Below are positions 62,920 through 64,000 of a stretch of DNA of 64,000 nt, in pieces. Within the stretch, counting starts at the first letter, position 1; every line of letters starts with the position of its first letter. Position numbers and translations under genes: made by a program. The notes beneath the pieces were generated by a model. That model did no database searches. It was not told the origin of the DNA and was given only the letters and a program-made list of their open reading frames with translations. Source of the stretch: Streptomyces sp. CB01249 (GTDB taxonomy: Bacteria > Actinomycetota > Actinomycetes > Streptomycetales > Streptomycetaceae); NCBI RefSeq assembly GCF_001905735.1, contig NZ_LISW01000009.1, positions 307,263 to 371,262 of the forward strand, in the 5' to 3' direction.

Positions 62920-63960
62920 TCAGCTCTGCGGGAGGATGACCGCGCGGCCGTTGATCTTGCCGGCGTGCAGGCGTTCGTAGGCGAGCGGCGCCTCGTCCAG
63001 CGGGTAGGTCTCGACGTGGACGTCCACCGCGCCGGTGCGGGCCAGGTCCAGCACCTCGGCCAGTTCGGAGCGCGATCCCCAGTACGGGGCGGTGACCGTC
63101 GTGTTGAACGGAAGGGCGCCGAAGCCCACGGGCAGCGCTCCGCCGCCGATGCCGACGATGGTCACGTCGGAGTCGATGGCGGCCGCCGCACCGGCGGTGG
63201 CGACGGTCGGCGGGGCCCCGACGAAGTCCAGGACGACCTGGGCGCCGATGCCGCCCGTGAGTTCGCGGATGCGGGCGGCCGCGTGCTCGTCGGACAGGAC
63301 GGTCTCGTGCGCCCCGACAGTGCGGGCGAGGGCGAGCTTGTCCTCGGTGACGTCGAGGGCGATGACCCGGGCGGACGTCAGGGCGCGCAGCAGCTGGATC
63401 GCCACGTGGCCGAGGCCGCCGGTGCCGATGACGACGGCGGTGGCTCCGGGCACCAGCTTCGGCAGGGAGCGCTTGATGGCGTGGTACGGGGTGAGGCCCG
63501 CGTCGGTGAGCGGCACGGTCCGGACCGGGTCGAGGTCGCCGAGGGGCACGAGGTGGCGCGGGTCGTCCACGATCATGTACTCGGCCATGGCGCCGGGCGA
63601 GCCCAGGCCGGGCGGGTTGATGCCGAGCTCCGCGGCGCGCAGGCAGTAGTTCTCCTTGCCCTCGGCGCACTTCACGCAGGTGCCGCAGCCCCAGGGGCCG
63701 TAGACGGCGACGGACTGGCCGGTCTCCAGGCCGCTGACGCCGTCACCGAGCGCGGCGATCGTGCCGACGCCCTCGTGGCCGAGGGTGAGCGGCAGCGGGT
63801 ACGGGAACTCGTCCGCGGTCCAGCTCATCACGGCGATGTCGGAGTGGCAGACGCCCGCCGCCGTGACCTTGAGCAGGACCTGCCCGGGGCCCGGCTCGGG
63901 GTCGGGCACGGTGACGACCTCGGGTGCGGCGCCTATCTCGCGGTACTGAACTGCCTTCAT
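62920..63960 (-). CDS. Zinc-dependent alcohol dehydrogenase (NAD(P)-linked, MDR family)
   Basis: A 346-residue medium-chain dehydrogenase. The catalytic zinc ligands are Cys in AAGVCHSDI and His-Glu in LGHEGVG. The structural zinc cysteines are in WGCGTCVKCAEGKENYC. The Rossmann motif is VIGTGGLGHVAIQLL. It should oxidise or reduce an alcohol/aldehyde pair with NAD. GAGGAGG lies four to six bases before the ATG. It is convergent with the Nudix gene. The last 40 bases of the window, upstream of it, show nothing else. Confidence 0.94.
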   Translation of the reverse strand: MKAVQYREIGAAPEVVTVPDPEPGPGQVLLKVTAAGVCHSDIAVMSWTADEFPYPLPLTLGHEGVGTIAALGDGVSGLETGQSVAVYGPWGCGTCVKCAEGKENYCLRAAELGINPPGLGSPGAMAEYMIVDDPRHLVPLGDLDPVRTVPLTDAGLTPYHAIKRSLPKLVPGATAVVIGTGGLGHVAIQLLRALTSARVIALDVTEDKLALARTVGAHETVLSDEHAAARIRELTGGIGAQVVLDFVGAPPTVATAGAAAAIDSDVTIVGIGGGALPVGFGALPFNTTVTAPYWGSRSELAEVLDLARTGAVDVHVETYPLDEAPLAYERLHAGKINGRAVILPQS

Positions 63961-64000
63961 GGGGTCCTCCTCGACCTCTGTGGCGTGTGTGCTGACCCCC

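Overview
The window is high-GC chromosomal DNA with dense, short-gapped operons, frequent GTG/TTG starts, ATGA/GTGA/TAATG stop-start overlaps and GGAGG-type ribosome sites. With mutA-mutB-meaB, a monomeric NADP isocitrate dehydrogenase, DUF6479, SHOCT/DUF6325 and long two-unit AsnC regulators, it fits the chromosome of a Streptomyces or close relative. I see no rRNA, tRNA, CRISPR, transposase or phage gene, no in-frame TTA (bldA) codon in the genes as called, and no gene-free stretch above 300 bases.

Layout. 1-1750: the C-terminal end of a probable secreted protein and a Pro/Gly-rich membrane protein. 1776-10030 (minus strand): a tightly spaced run of flavin reductase, NTF2-like protein, ACMSD-type amidohydrolase, imidazolonepropionase-like amidohydrolase, MpaB/DUF2236 oxygenase, Ser/Thr kinase with TPR repeats, and a CrtI/PYROXD2-like oxidoreductase. 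10315-11505 (plus): the HpaB-like oxygenase partner of the reductase. 11515-13635 (minus): PucR and GntR/FCD regulators. 13753-19247 (plus): FAH-family hydrolase, extradiol (VOC) dioxygenase, MhpA-type monooxygenase and acetoacetate-CoA ligase. The genes from about 6.4 to 19.2 kb read as one aromatic-catabolism locus whose predicted end product includes acetoacetate; this is the most interesting feature here.

19.4-21.5 kb holds two translationally coupled, unrecognised membrane proteins. 21.5-25.4 kb holds a double-length AsnC regulator facing an M20 amidohydrolase plus MFS transporter. 25.4-30.7 kb holds an ADP-ribosylglycohydrolase, an RlmG-like methyltransferase, a secreted endonuclease I, a lipoprotein and a baeRF3-type protein. 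30.7-35.3 kb holds phosphoketolase, an aldehyde dehydrogenase and an RsbW-like ATPase. 35.5-39.1 kb holds a three-subunit molybdenum aldehyde oxidoreductase of PaoABC type.

39.2-45.3 kb is a patch of small stress-type proteins (DUF6479, GNAT, DUF1992, a paralogous pair of helical proteins, a tyrosine phosphatase, SHOCT and DUF6325) with two sigma-B-like promoters. 45.4-50.5 kb is methylmalonyl-CoA mutase and its GTPase chaperone. 50.5-56.5 kb is respiratory and central metabolism: type II NADH dehydrogenase, an orphan cytochrome oxidase subunit I with a small coupled partner, and isocitrate dehydrogenase under a palindrome. 56.6-64 kb holds a quinone-detoxification-like pair (thiol-dependent hydroquinone reductase plus DHA2 exporter), a TOBE/HTH molybdate-type protein, DUF1697, the DhaKLM dihydroxyacetone kinase, a Nudix hydrolase and a zinc alcohol dehydrogenase.

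No database search was possible. Family names rest on motifs, length and context; starts were chosen from ribosome sites and are noted where open.
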